From: Saccharomycopsis fibuligera x Saccharomycopsis cf. fibuligera
Lineage: Eukaryota > Ascomycota > Saccharomycetes > Ascoideales > Saccharomycopsidaceae
Direction: 5' to 3'
DNA length: 64,000 nucleotides
Assembly (NCBI GenBank): GCA_001936135.1
Contig: CP012811.1
Span: forward strand, 2,914,001 to 2,978,000
The first letter of the stretch is position 1. Each line of letters starts with the position of its first letter. This document shows, in pieces, positions 1-10,579 of this stretch. The notes under the pieces were generated by a model. The model ran no database searches and was not told where the DNA came from. It saw only the letters and a program-made list of their open reading frames with translations. Position numbers and translations under genes: made by a program.

Positions 1-2
1 CT

Positions 3-2354
3 AGTCCTGCTTCTACTATCGAGCCTTTGGTAGATCAGGTCTCTACCAATACCAGCTCTAGCAATAACAGTATTAACAGCAGTGTAAGCTTCTCGAACAA
101 ACAAATATCAATACCCCCAACACTGAAAAAACTGCGGCTATTCAACCTCATCATCGACAGTATACCAGTCAAATCTCATTCTGATAATCTCCTCAAAATA
201 TATAAAGGCAAAGTACATTTCTTTATTCCTCTTTTAGATTTAGCCGAGTTTGAAGGCCAATATCACTATTTTTGGGACTATTATTTGGCTCATCAGTTGC
301 GTGGCAGTAGAGATCTCGAATGGGTTGCCGCTATTTTCAACAATAAACTTGATTTTTTCCTCACTTACTACATCATCTTGTTTGGTGCTGCAATCAATGC
401 GGACTCTAATGATGATGAACTTCTCAAATATAGCAAAATTATTTGCAAAATATTCAAATATTTGAAATTTCCTCGTCTGAGCGCCAATTATTCGCTTAAA
501 TATTTGCAACTTTTCACCCTATATCAATCTTTAATACCAATACCATCAGTTGTTGATGTGGCGGCATTAATACGAACAGCACAGTTATTCAAGCTTGATC
601 GCGATCCGGTGATTTACCACAAATTGGCTGATGTTGATCTAGTGCAATTCAAAAGAATCTTGTGGTGGCAGATTGTCTACTTAGATATGAGATCTTCACT
701 TTTAAATAACGTCTTGCCAATGATTTGCTTAAACGTGTTTGATACTTCTTTACCTAACGAACTTGATAGCAACAAAAACTTACTAATTAATGTGGTGGTG
801 ATAAATTCCAAGTACAGATTTTGTGCTCTTATGAATGAAATCTTGAATTCAAATATTGACAATATACGGCAGAAAATAATAGACTTGCATGTGCGCTGTA
901 ACGGTTCAATATTGGCATTACGAGATCATTTAAAAAATAGCACTTACTTGAACGATGAGAGTACCAAATTCTTAAACTTTGTTATTGCTGATTTGAAGTT
1001 GATACCGGATAAAGCATTGTTCTTACTTTACAAGAGGCTTTTCCAACAGTCTAGCTACATGTTTCCAATATCTACTAAATTGAATCGCTACCATGGCATT
1101 TATTTCAATTATAATGATTTCAACATAGACACCAATAATATTAATGTGACTTTTTTGCATTTGCTTATACAGTTTATTCATATCAATGATGAGTTTGCCG
1201 ATCATGTTTGTATCACTTGGTCAATGGAGTCACATTTGATTATTCATCTAATAATCATAATTTTATTCAACTTAATTGTTGAGCTAAAAAGTTTAACCCA
1301 TTCGTCAGCTAATAGCGTCAACAGCAACAATACCAACTTAAGCACTATAATTATTGATTTTTTACATAAGGATATCAAATTCAATTTACTCAATCATATA
1401 CAACCAATGTTGATAAAACAGTTGCAAACTAAAAGCCCCAAATTGTCATTTTGGCAAAAATCAATTGTTTTGATCACTTCAATAAGCAAAATTATCAAAA
1501 TATATCCGTTGAAATTTGTCAAAAACTATCAAGGGAGCGTGGAAGATTTTATCACTATAAACAATTTGGATTCTTTTCAGAAAAATTTAGTAACGTTTGT
1601 GGAACCATATGTCAGTAATGATTTTGGTGCTTCTAGTTCAATCAGCCCAACTAACGCTCAACTGGGCGACACTAATAATCACAGCAACATCAACAGCCTC
1701 CGGGGAAACAGCGCCAATAACGACAATAGCAACAAGAGCAACACTACCAATAACTTGGAGAATAAAAACGCAACATCTCCGGAACTGACACTTAAGGATC
1801 CAAATACCACCAGTTGCGCTGCTATTGCTCCAAGATCAATGACTGCATTGGCAGCAGCAACAACAGTGGCAAGAATAGAAATGTTTGACCCACCAATGGA
1901 AATTGCTAATGATGATGATATTGACGATCCAATGAATGGCGGAGAGCCCGATAACAGTGGTTCAATTTTTGGCAATTCTTATGAAGATGATCTTCCAAGT
2001 ATTATTCCAGATGGGGACCAGCAGCAGCAGCAGCAGCAGCAACGCAATCTGGATGCGGATACGGATGTGGGCCAAGAAGCGTCTCAAGTGCCGAGCCATC
2101 AAGATGGAAATGGAAACGGAGATGGCAACAACATTAATAACAACAACAATAGCAAGCAAAACAGCGATTCGGTATTGGATAGTATAAATGTTGAAGGGAT
2201 GACATACTTTGAGATCAAAAAACAAAAAATCATTGAAGGAGCTTTTGAATCAGTGAATGATATTGATAATAAAGAGGACATAGATTTTGAAGTTTCGAAT
2301 GAGTACATTGATCTGTTGGTTATGGAATTACAAAAATTGCTTAGTTATTTATAG
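3..2354 (+). CDS. Fungal-specific transcription factor, 3' part only
   Basis: The frame is open from the first bases of the window, and the first listed methionine is really a TTG, so the true start and the expected N-terminal Zn2Cys6 DNA-binding domain lie upstream. The visible 780 or so residues begin near the middle homology region of zinc-cluster factors: a short helical stretch, then LAEFEGQYHYFWDYY, a segment with LFKLDRDP and the diagnostic WWQIVYLD (bases about 653-685). This fold is regulatory and found in gene activators or repressors in the nucleus. The C-terminal third is disordered: Asn-rich, an acidic stretch, a short polyQ run (about 2020-2043), and a final helix ending at a TAG. 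The family call is firm; the orthologue and target genes are not recognisable without the DNA-binding domain. Confidence 0.85.
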   Translation, partial: SPASTIEPLVDQVSTNTSSSNNSINSSVSFSNKQISIPPTLKKLRLFNLIIDSIPVKSHSDNLLKIYKGKVHFFIPLLDLAEFEGQYHYFWDYYLAHQLRGSRDLEWVAAIFNNKLDFFLTYYIILFGAAINADSNDDELLKYSKIICKIFKYLKFPRLSANYSLKYLQLFTLYQSLIPIPSVVDVAALIRTAQLFKLDRDPVIYHKLADVDLVQFKRILWWQIVYLDMRSSLLNNVLPMICLNVFDTSLPNELDSNKNLLINVVVINSKYRFCALMNEILNSNIDNIRQKIIDLHVRCNGSILALRDHLKNSTYLNDESTKFLNFVIADLKLIPDKALFLLYKRLFQQSSYMFPISTKLNRYHGIYFNYNDFNIDTNNINVTFLHLLIQFIHINDEFADHVCITWSMESHLIIHLIIIILFNLIVELKSLTHSSANSVNSNNTNLSTIIIDFLHKDIKFNLLNHIQPMLIKQLQTKSPKLSFWQKSIVLITSISKIIKIYPLKFVKNYQGSVEDFITINNLDSFQKNLVTFVEPYVSNDFGASSSISPTNAQLGDTNNHSNINSLRGNSANNDNSNKSNTTNNLENKNATSPELTLKDPNTTSCAAIAPRSMTALAAATTVARIEMFDPPMEIANDDDIDDPMNGGEPDNSGSIFGNSYEDDLPSIIPDGDQQQQQQQQRNLDADTDVGQEASQVPSHQDGNGNGDGNNINNNNNSKQNSDSVLDSINVEGMTYFEIKKQKIIEGAFESVNDIDNKEDIDFEVSNEYIDLLVMELQKLLSYL

Positions 2355-3150
2355 GTATCTATTGTTGGGTAATTTTTTGCTTGATTGTTTAAAAAGAAGT
2401 GCTGGTAAGGAGCATTAGGTTTAATAATATAATTTTTATTCTACGAGATTTTAGTTTTTTAAATTAATATAAATTTGTTAGAATGTTATTAATTGATTAA
2501 TTGATTGATATAAAAAATTGCTAGGAAAGTCAACTATACCAAAATCGTTATCATTATCGTTAGGCTCGTAAAAAAGTCGGAACCTTTTGTTCTTGTTTCT
2601 CTTTTTCTATGAAATAGAAACGTAAGGTTTAACTAAAGGAGAACATTAAAAAAAATAGTGGAACATTGAAATGAATATATTGCTAAAGGAAAAAACAGAA
2701 AACCGACCGTAGAAAATGAGAAAATTAAAAAAAAAATTAATGAGGCAGATTGAAAGAAAAGACAACGGAAAGAATAAAGACAATACCAGTAGTAGTAATA
2801 TGAAATTGTTTGTTGTAAGATGAAATGAAGTGAAACGAAATAAAGTGGAATGAAATGAAGTGAAAGGACTTACCATGTACCATAGTGCCATCGCCATTCG
2901 AGGGATAGTTCTCTCCATTGAATGGATAACAAAATAGTCAGGAAAAAATTGATTTCAATAAATTGTTCATCATAACCAAATGGTAACACATGCGTTTGAA
3001 AAGATAGAGATGGAGACATAGGAAGTTAATTAAAATGTTAGTGATAGCTGAAGTCAAGTGGTGATATGATACAAATGCAATAGCGCAAAAGGAAACAAAA
3101 AAAAAAAAAAAATAAAGATAAAATGAAAGATAATGCTCAAAAGAAAAAGC
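2355..3150. other. Convergent intergenic interval
   Basis: The interval lies between the 3' ends of two convergent transcription-factor genes. It is AT-rich, with purine-rich simple sequence on the plus strand, which would be pyrimidine-rich in the minus-strand 3' UTR. Small open frames here look like composition artefacts. No RNA gene was recognised. Confidence 0.6.
2820..2865. repeat. Exact 16-bp direct repeat in GAAAT/GAAGT simple sequence
   Basis: The 16-mer ATGAAATGAAGTGAAA occurs at 2820-2835 and again at 2850-2865, separated by related GAAA-rich sequence. It lies in the putative 3' region of the minus-strand C2H2 gene. It is probably a small minisatellite. Confidence 0.75.
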
Positions 3151-5244
3151 TCAAGTTCTTTGATTTTGGTTTTGGTTTTGTTCACTATTCAATCTATCAA
3201 ACTCTTCCACGTGTTTTCTCTTTTGGTGTTGATTAAGGTTATCCTTTCTGGTAAAATTCTTTCTGCAAAATTCACAGGTGAACGGTTTTTCCTTATTATG
3301 AACACTAGTAAGATGTCTCTTTAAATGCTCAGCACGGTAAAATTTACGCTCACAAATTGGGCAGGTTCTAAGATTAGTTGAATCTTTGTTCAAAATATTT
3401 GTGGAATTGTATTTTGTGGGATCCTTTCTTGATTTCTTCTTCAAATTTTTAGGAATGATTGCTTGAATTTCTTCTAATTCACGATTTTTCTGTAATTTGA
3501 GCTTGTTGTTTCTTTCTTTTTGTGGCGATGAAGAATCACTCTTGTCATAATTAGTATCGTACCCTTGACCTTCGTCAGATTCTTCATTATTAGCGTCATC
3601 GTCGTCGTCGTCGTCGTCATCATCATAATAATCATTATTTGATGCCGTCGATTTGTTTACAGCTTCAGAACCAATGGAGGCCTTCGAAGGGATGTTAGTC
3701 GATGCCGATGATATAGAACTTGAGTCACTCGTTTTAGCAGCGGAAGAAGTTGATCTGCTTATCAGATAATCACTGGTGCTAAGTCTGTCATCGTCTTTAG
3801 TTAGCTTTTTATTCCCATTAATGTTATTACTTGTAAGTGCCGAAATTGAACTAGAAGTTGGAGGTGTTGGTGTATTACTGTAATTGCCATTCTCACCATG
3901 TGGTGCCCCGAAAAGAGCATGAGAACTTCCAATGGCCAGGCTGCTCATCCCAGAGTTTTCGGGATTATTATTGTTGCTGCAATTACTAACGGGACCATCA
4001 ATACCTTTTGATAGCGCCATTACATTTTCCAGGGGAGTAGAAGAATCTCCAGCGGTATCTGAATCAAAATTTAACATTGCGTTAATTTGAAGCATACTTC
4101 TTGGTCTTGAAGTGACGCTCGAAGAATCGTTATTGTTATCCGGTTGATTTTCAGTAGGAGGAGTTGACGAGCTTAGTAATATTTTTGATAACGGGATTTT
4201 TGTGCTTTTGGAAGTTGAAGATTTACCTAACTTTGGCACTTCAATGTCTATGGTTTTGGATCTCATTTCTGTGCTATGGTCGATGCTAGCTGAATGAATA
4301 TTGTTGTTGTGCCTGAACTGATACGTACTACTGTCCGTTGGGGTTAGTACTGATATTAATGTTGGTGGCACTGACGTATGATTGAGAGTAGCTCTACCAA
4401 GAGCATTGGACGGGCGCTTATCAATATTACTCAGCAGTTCCACAGGGTTCAAAATCTGTGTAATTGAAGTCCTGCGATTATCATACATGCTATTATCGTT
4501 ATGACGGTTGTCATAATGTTCAATAGGGCCAATCCCTTGTTGTGCGCCACCATAGAAAACTGCACTATTGTTTTTGTTAACTTGATCGATATTCACAATA
4601 TTGAATTCAGACGCGATGTTCAACATCGATGTGGATAAAGCATTTATCAACTCAGTATTATTAGTTATTTTGATATTTAACGAGTCGATAGCGCCTCTGA
4701 CGTTTTCGGTGATTCTGTCTTTGAACTCTTTCAAATTGTTGGAGCTCAATTCCTTTTGAGCTAAATTGATACCTTCAAAATTACTATGTTGCTCAGCAGC
4801 ACTTGTGTCCATCAACAGCTTATCGATGTTGAGGATTTCAACCAATTGATGACTTTTATTGTGGGTGAAGAAGTTAGTGCTGTTCAAAGAGCCATTGTTT
4901 ATGCTACCATGAGTAACAAAGCTGTTGATATAATCTACCAAATGGCCTGGAACCATGAAACCTTTGACTTTGAACTTGTACAAAATCTCCTCGACTTTAT
5001 TTCTAAACTGGAATTGGCTTAGCTCGTAGTCTGTCTGTGAGGAATGGATTTCCATTTTGAACCTGAGCTTGAGCAACGATATCTGTCTCTCGAACTGTTT
5101 TGTTATGAAGTTGTGCTCATCGATCAAATTCTGTTTGAGTCGCGTAAGATGGTCGAGTTCTAGATCTTTCCCCTTGAGGGTCTCGGCATTATATTCTTTG
5201 TCCAAGACGTCACCATAAGCAGCGCTTAAATTGTACCGCTGCAT
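3151..5244 (-). CDS. C2H2 zinc-finger transcription factor with Msn2-like fingers
   Basis: A 697-residue protein with two C2H2 fingers at its extreme C-terminus: C628/C631/H644/H649 and C657/C660/H673/H678. The fingers carry RAEHLKRH and RKDNLNQH, close to the base-contacting pattern of Msn2/Msn4, Com2 and Usv1-type factors, which bind AGGGG stress elements; binding here is inferred. The N-terminus (about 1-110) is helical and charged, possibly a coiled coil. The middle is Ser/Asn-rich and disordered, with a run of ten aspartates near residue 540. The ATG at 5244 is the only sensible start. The gene is divergent from MIG1 across a 1.9-kb interval. The exact orthologue is not recognised. Confidence 0.88.
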   Translation of the reverse strand: MQRYNLSAAYGDVLDKEYNAETLKGKDLELDHLTRLKQNLIDEHNFITKQFERQISLLKLRFKMEIHSSQTDYELSQFQFRNKVEEILYKFKVKGFMVPGHLVDYINSFVTHGSINNGSLNSTNFFTHNKSHQLVEILNIDKLLMDTSAAEQHSNFEGINLAQKELSSNNLKEFKDRITENVRGAIDSLNIKITNNTELINALSTSMLNIASEFNIVNIDQVNKNNSAVFYGGAQQGIGPIEHYDNRHNDNSMYDNRRTSITQILNPVELLSNIDKRPSNALGRATLNHTSVPPTLISVLTPTDSSTYQFRHNNNIHSASIDHSTEMRSKTIDIEVPKLGKSSTSKSTKIPLSKILLSSSTPPTENQPDNNNDSSSVTSRPRSMLQINAMLNFDSDTAGDSSTPLENVMALSKGIDGPVSNCSNNNNPENSGMSSLAIGSSHALFGAPHGENGNYSNTPTPPTSSSISALTSNNINGNKKLTKDDDRLSTSDYLISRSTSSAAKTSDSSSISSASTNIPSKASIGSEAVNKSTASNNDYYDDDDDDDDDDANNEESDEGQGYDTNYDKSDSSSPQKERNNKLKLQKNRELEEIQAIIPKNLKKKSRKDPTKYNSTNILNKDSTNLRTCPICERKFYRAEHLKRHLTSVHNKEKPFTCEFCRKNFTRKDNLNQHQKRKHVEEFDRLNSEQNQNQNQRT

Positions 5245-6316
5245 TTTCGTTATAGCGGAATCTGCTTGGTACTAGTATTAATACTGAGCGTGGTTTCTGA
5301 TATGATTGTGTCCAGCAAATAACTCTGCCTTGCGACAGCTTTCTTTTTGATTGGAAATTTGATTTTTTTCGTTTTTCCTTTTTTTTTTTATTTTTTTTTA
5401 TTTTTTTTTTATTTTTATTTTTATTTTTTTTTTTTTTTGCCCTCTCTTTACTTTTTATTTTTTTTTACTTTTTCCTGTTTTTTTGTTTTTCCTGTGTATG
5501 CAGGAAAGTGACGATTTTGATAAACTAAGCAAAATACGCGCCGATTAAGATAGCGGAAATGCACTAAAAGAGCGATTGAAGCGCCACCAACAATTGATTG
5601 GTAGAGCTCATATAAGAGGCGTACTGAAAAGACGAACTACTTCTGAGAAGAGACGCGGCTCTGTGTACATGTAGTATAAGGAGTTGAGCGACGGGTGTGT
5701 GTAGCGTTGTAGCGGTGATATTGTGTCACCAGGAGAAGAGCGGGAGGAAACGAAAGGCTGGAGAAAGGGAGATGAAGCAATAGACAGCTAGCTGGACGAA
5801 GGAAGGCGTTGGCAATAATAGTCTCTAAGGAAGGAGAAAAAGAGAAAAGTGACAATGAGAGAAAAGACGGGATGTGGCACTCACTGTGACAACGAGAATA
5901 TTGCGATTGTCACGTCACGTCTCGTCTTGTCTCGTCTTGTCTTGTCACTACTGCTCAGCACCGCACAAGAAATTAGTGCCTTGTTTGTTTTCCCTCTTCT
6001 CTGAGTTTCTTTTTCCGATGCACTGCTGACGCTAGCGGTGTTGCCAGACCCCTTCATCAGCCTTCCCTAAACGGTTTCGTGGCCCTGCTGTGGCTGGTGA
6101 GGGAGTGCACTGCATGAGGGGTATTGCCCGGCATGTCCTTCGGCAGCAAGGTTTTTCCTGCCTCTTGACAAGCGCTGAGAAGCGCTGAGAAGTGCAGCAA
6201 AGTGCAGAGACACGCCTAGATGACAGTAGAACATCTAGCCGTCTGCGGTAACCGCAGGCGAGAAAACTATTCCTTCCAGAAAACGTCGTGAGGACCTGAG
6301 GACGATGGATCGCGGG

Positions 6317-6350
6317 CCGCTCGAGAACCGCTCGAGAACCGCTCGAGGAA
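6317..6350. repeat. Three tandem CCGCTCGAGAA units
   Basis: Two exact 11-bp units and a third differing near its end (CCGCTCGAGGAA), each with a palindromic CTCGAG core. They lie inside the GC-rich part of the MIG1 upstream region. An array of identical palindromic cores is compatible with repeated protein-binding sites, but no binding factor is assigned. Confidence 0.7.
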
Positions 6351-6979
6351 ACACTTCCAGTCGGAAAATTATTTCCCCATTCCATGCATAGCACACCCCC
6401 AGTTTCCGCACACGCCCACACACACCCGCACACCACTCTGTGCAACGGACGAGCTGGCACACTTTGACGCCGGAGGCTGCGCGGTGACGCCATACGCCGT
6501 GGGGTGAGTATTGAAGTGCTGAGCATATACAAATAAATATATTCTATTGTAAAGCTACGATTACGCTTGTCTTGGTCAGCAGAGCACCAAAGCGGGCGCT
6601 GTAATTATAACCATAAACCATAATTGTAAGCAGACGGTTACCCCAAACCGGGCAACCCCGCGATCTTCTCCAGATTCCACTGGCAAGAAAAAGACAGAAA
6701 GCCGGTGAGCTAAAAATGGCTAAAAATGGGGGCGGTGAAGTGGGATTTTCTGTTCCAGTTTCCTGCCTCTGCCTCTGCCTCTGCCTCTGTCTTTGCTTCT
6801 GTTTCCACTTGTGTTTTATGGCTTCCATCTTTTGTTCCGTTACTCTCATATTCTTGTATCTCTACTCCAATCCATAACTGCAGCCCTAACAGTCTTTTAT
6901 CGTTGTTGTTTCCTCACAGCGCCATTTCCATTGCCATTCCCGTTGCCGCTTTTTTAGTTTATATTTCCCCCTTCAGTTT

Positions 6980-7012
6980 ATGGCTTTACTTTCTGTACTG
7001 TATTTGCATTAA
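6980..7012 (+). promoter_or_regulatory. Ten-codon upstream ORF in the MIG1 leader region
   Basis: An ATG at 6980 opens a frame of ten codons ending in TAA at 7012. It is the last ATG before the MIG1 start, 112 bases upstream of it. It acts only if the transcript begins upstream of 6980, which cannot be seen here. Confidence 0.4.
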
Positions 7013-7044
7013 ATAAAACACCAGCCCACAACCTCAATATACCG

Positions 7045-7089
7045 ACCAACCAACCAACCAACCAACCAACCAACCAACCAACCAACCAA
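7045..7089 (+). repeat. (CCAA)11 microsatellite just before MIG1
   Basis: About eleven uninterrupted CCAA units end 35 bases before the MIG1 ATG, so the tract almost certainly lies in the 5' leader. It is G-free and unlikely to fold. Length changes would alter leader length without affecting the protein. Confidence 0.9.
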
Positions 7090-7124
7090 TCCTCAACCAG
7101 CCCCACTTTCTCACGCCTCTTGAT

Positions 7125-9557
7125 ATGGCTGACGATATTGAAGCCACCACCCATACCACATTCAAGGCCTCAAAGCCCAGACGAAAACCGGTCAAGTCGA
7201 ATGTCGACGCTCCAAGACCCCACAAATGCCCTTACTGCAACAAGGCCTTCCACCGCTTGGAGCACCAAACACGTCACATCAGAACCCATACTGGTGAGAA
7301 GCCTCACCACTGTGACTTCCCTGGTTGCTTCAAGAAGTTTTCAAGATCAGACGAGTTAACGAGGCACTTGAAAATTCACACAAACCCAAATTCTAGAAGA
7401 TCGAAAAAACTCCAGAAGGATGCAAAGCTTGCAATGAGGAAAACCCAAAAGAAAATCACCAAACAGCTCAAATCATCACATTCCTCTACTTCGCTACTGG
7501 GCATCGCCGCCGCCGCCGCCGCTGCTGCTGCTGCTGCTACTGCCGCTTCCTCCTCTTCAATTGGAAATAACCTAAACAACAGCAGTAATGAAAATATCAG
7601 CAGTAGCAGCAGCAGCGGAAGCAGCAGTATTAGCATTAACAATAGCGCCAGTAATAGCAATAGCCTCAACAATGCTTCGGCCTCTATACCAAACCAAGCT
7701 GCCACCAAGTCTGCTACTGTCGCTACTGGCCCTGCTTCAAAAGCGGTAGAATTTCTCAATCCAAGCTTGTTCTCTTCATTCTCAGTCGACCGATCTGGCA
7801 ATCATCTACTGCAGCTTTCTAGCTCTGGCTCGCTTAGCAAAGGAAATGGCACTGTCACGGCTTCTTCCTCTTTCTCTTCTTCTTCTTCTTCTTCTGCATT
7901 TGCAACTGGCTCTGGCGCTGGCGCCGACGCTAGTCCCGGCTCCAATTCCAACAATGGTGCTATCACAACCTCTAGCAACAGCGCTACCGCCATAACACCA
8001 CCAGCCATTACACGAAACAGAACCATAGATCAATTCAAACTTTTGGCAAATGCTGCCGCTTTGCAGTTAGAAAGAGAAAAGTCCCAAGAACGACTTAAAA
8101 GCGTCTCCTCACCCAACGCTGTATCCGTCAGAGCTAATAACTCCAACAGCATACCAAATAATCTCACCAATAACAATCTACAGAATGTCAAGTCTTTGCC
8201 ATCATTAAATCAATACTTTCACAACAATAGTACTCCCAATACAAGTAGTGTTCCCCAAAGAAAGACAAGTCCTCTTCAGAACTCATCCACTGTGCCGTCA
8301 CAATCCCATATACCGTCAACATCATACAACAGATCATTGGCTAGAACAATTTCCAATAATGACGAAGATGACGGAATCTTGATCATGCCAAAATCAAATT
8401 ATGAGCACAGCATAAGTATTGGTAGGCTAATACATGGCAGCAGCAGCAGCAGCGGCGGCGGCGGCGGCGGCAACAACAACAACAACAACAACAACAACAA
8501 CGACAGTAACACAAACAACAATAGAAACAGCTTTTTGGCCACCCAGCTGAACTTACAAAAGAAAAGTCTGTCTACAGTGAATTTGTCTGCATTAAGTAGT
8601 ACTAACAGTATTAACAATCATAATCGGTCTCTTCTCAACTTGAGCAGTGTTCTCAATGGTACTAACTCTCAGCCCATCACACTTCCATCACTTTCCAACA
8701 TTACAAGGCCAGCATCTCCTGGTTTCCAAACCGCTATTCATACCCGTTCAAACTCGCCAACCGCTTCAATAAAGTCCCCTAATTTGCCCTCTTTTTCTAA
8801 TTTTGCTAAATCAATACCCGCATCTCCGATCTTGGAACCAATAAATTATCAAGAACACGAATCCCCAGTCAAACATGAGGTTCCGGACCCCGCCGCCCCA
8901 CCGGCCTTGCCTCATAGTAGGTACAACTCGTCTCTCAATTTGTTATCATCAGTAGCTGATAACGAAAATAAATTTAATTCTACTAACTCTTTAACTTCGT
9001 TGAATAGAGCCTCATCTACTTCCATCTTGCCAAAAACATCTAGCGGGATATTCTTTGGTAGTGGTACGTCTCATAATAACAACCATTTGCATAGCTTATT
9101 GCATAATGCTATGCCGGAAGCTGATAACAGCCTGTCAATAAGCGGATTACTTGCTTTAAAACATGGCCACTATGATTCTAAAATTAACGGGACTAACAGT
9201 AAACGGCCAACTCCAGCTAATCACGAAAAGCCAATGTTTTTCCTCAACTCACCAAAACCTAATCACTATAATGAAGATTCGTTTGACAAGAGTAATGATT
9301 TGCCTTCCATCAAGTCGTTGAATTTGCCGACAGTTGATTCGTTTGACCTAGCTAGTAAAAAATTTGGCACTAGTCCACGCGGAGATAATAGCAGTAGTAG
9401 CGTCAACGGGGTTGGTAATGGTAATAGTGGCAATTCTGGCGCTTTGAGCTCTAACACCAGTTTTAATACTGATTCTGGACAAGCACCACAATTTTCAAGA
9501 ACTTCATCAACCAACCAGCTATACAATAGTGGTGATAATGATGTTGAAATGAATTAG
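7125..9557 (+). CDS. MIG1: Mig1-type C2H2 glucose-repression transcription factor
   Basis: An 810-residue protein with two C2H2 fingers near the N-terminus: C35/C38/H51/H55 and C63/C68/H81/H85. [19 protein letters not shown] followed by [10 protein letters not shown] is the signature of the Mig1/CreA family, which binds GC-rich SYGGRG sites and represses genes in glucose. A basic stretch follows the fingers (SRRSKK). The rest is low complexity: an Ala run coded by GCC/GCT repeats, several Ser runs, a Gly-Asn run, and short conserved-looking blocks such as [11 protein letters not shown] near residue 725 that may be corepressor or kinase docking motifs. The protein is longer than S. cerevisiae Mig1 (504 residues), mostly through simple sequence. 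The ATG at 7125 directly precedes the finger region. Confidence 0.93.
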   Translation: MADDIEATTHTTFKASKPRRKPVKSNVDAPRPHKCPYCNKAFHRLEHQTRHIRTHTGEKPHHCDFPGCFKKFSRSDELTRHLKIHTNPNSRRSKKLQKDAKLAMRKTQKKITKQLKSSHSSTSLLGIAAAAAAAAAAATAASSSSIGNNLNNSSNENISSSSSSGSSSISINNSASNSNSLNNASASIPNQAATKSATVATGPASKAVEFLNPSLFSSFSVDRSGNHLLQLSSSGSLSKGNGTVTASSSFSSSSSSSAFATGSGAGADASPGSNSNNGAITTSSNSATAITPPAITRNRTIDQFKLLANAAALQLEREKSQERLKSVSSPNAVSVRANNSNSIPNNLTNNNLQNVKSLPSLNQYFHNNSTPNTSSVPQRKTSPLQNSSTVPSQSHIPSTSYNRSLARTISNNDEDDGILIMPKSNYEHSISIGRLIHGSSSSSGGGGGGNNNNNNNNNNDSNTNNNRNSFLATQLNLQKKSLSTVNLSALSSTNSINNHNRSLLNLSSVLNGTNSQPITLPSLSNITRPASPGFQTAIHTRSNSPTASIKSPNLPSFSNFAKSIPASPILEPINYQEHESPVKHEVPDPAAPPALPHSRYNSSLNLLSSVADNENKFNSTNSLTSLNRASSTSILPKTSSGIFFGSGTSHNNNHLHSLLHNAMPEADNSLSISGLLALKHGHYDSKINGTNSKRPTPANHEKPMFFLNSPKPNHYNEDSFDKSNDLPSIKSLNLPTVDSFDLASKKFGTSPRGDNSSSSVNGVGNGNSGNSGALSSNTSFNTDSGQAPQFSRTSSTNQLYNSGDNDVEMN

Positions 9558-10216
9558 ATTATAGCATAATATTAAACGTGTTTTTTCTTCTTCTGTTTAT
9601 TTGCCACGTGCTTACAAAATACCTCTTTTTTTTTCTTTTTTTTTTTTTTTTTTTTCTCTCGTACATTCATATTTTTACCACAACTCTTTCCAGTCATTCT
9701 TTGTGGTGAGACTTTTGATTTCATTTTCACATTGGTTGCAATATGAGATTGTTAGGCGATGATTAATCACCATGATCTTGCTTGCTTATGCTTTATAACT
9801 ATATTCCTATTTTATCGTCATTGTTCGTTTCGTTTTTTTTTTTTTTTTTGTCATTTCTTATTTTGTGTATAACTACATCTTTTTTCTGCGGCTCATATTA
9901 TGGCTCGATTTCAGCTCTTGCTTCTGCGTGCTTTATTTTGTTTTTACTTTTGTTTTCGTTATTTTTCATTGTGTTAACTCACTGTCTGTACACTTTCTGG
10001 GTTTACGCAGGTCAGGTCTTGTCAGGCTTTTCTTGTAATGTTCTTCTTTTTATTGTTTGGGTGCTTAACTATTTTAACGTTTATTATGTGCTGTTTTGCT
10101 TGAATAAATTTGAATGAACAAAAAGCAAAGGTAAATTCTTAGAGTGCAGTTTTGAATGTTTCCAAAAGTTCTTTGAGTTTTTATTCTTGATTTCGATGAT
10201 TTAGTTAATTAGTTTT

Positions 10217-10261
<45 letters not shown>

Positions 10262-10579
10262 CCAAAGTAGAGTTAATGTATATTTATGAAGGCAGTGGAT
10301 ACAATTCATGTTGCTATAGATTCAAGACTTTGATAATGATTTCTTTGGTGAAATAAGTGGTGTTAATATTACTGCATATCCTATAATGCATGTTGCCCTT
10401 CCACCGCAGATGAAGTTCGATGCAGCGGAACAAAAAATATTCTACAATATCAAAATGCTTGCCAATTTTAAACTTACATTTAAACTACCTATAAAAAATG
10501 TTTACAAATTTCACAGAGCATTCGCTTACCTAAACTGTTCAGTCTACTATCCAACCACATTCTACTCTGCCATCGAGCT
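9558..10579. other. Convergent 3' interval with a T43 tract
   Basis: The interval separates the MIG1 3' end from the 3' end of the minus-strand kinase-like gene. It is very T-rich, which makes an apparent hydrophobic frame at 9782-10117 that I do not accept as a gene. No RNA gene was recognised. Confidence 0.6.
10219..10261. repeat. Uninterrupted T43 homopolymer
   Basis: Forty-three consecutive T on the plus strand, 318 bases beyond the stop of the minus-strand gene. Such tracts exclude nucleosomes and often mark terminator or promoter boundaries in yeasts. The exact length in an assembly is uncertain. Confidence 0.9.

Larger units (their letters stand above)
5245..7124. promoter_or_regulatory. 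Long divergent promoter interval between the C2H2 gene and MIG1
   Basis: 1.9 kb without a convincing gene. On the minus strand the first ATG above the C2H2 gene is near 5609, giving about 360 ATG-free bases that include a strongly T-rich plus-strand block (about 5370-5470). The region from about 6030 to 6480 is markedly GC-richer than the surroundings and contains small tandem repeats. A TCTGCC-type repeat lies near 6765-6790. The 166-codon minus frame at 6032-6532 is most easily explained by this GC-rich composition. Confidence 0.6.

Noticed and set aside
2646-2918. Minus-strand small ORF followed by a GTAAGT splice-donor-like sequence near 2868
   Set aside because: No TACTAAC-type branch site was found, and the possible downstream exon encodes no recognisable protein.
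6032-6532. 166-codon minus frame
   Set aside because: It lies in a GC-rich repeat-bearing promoter, shows no recognisable motif and overlaps another open frame on the same strand.
9782-10117. Hydrophobic 111-codon frame
   Set aside because: The Phe/Leu/Ser content follows from T-rich 3' sequence; it has no family resemblance.
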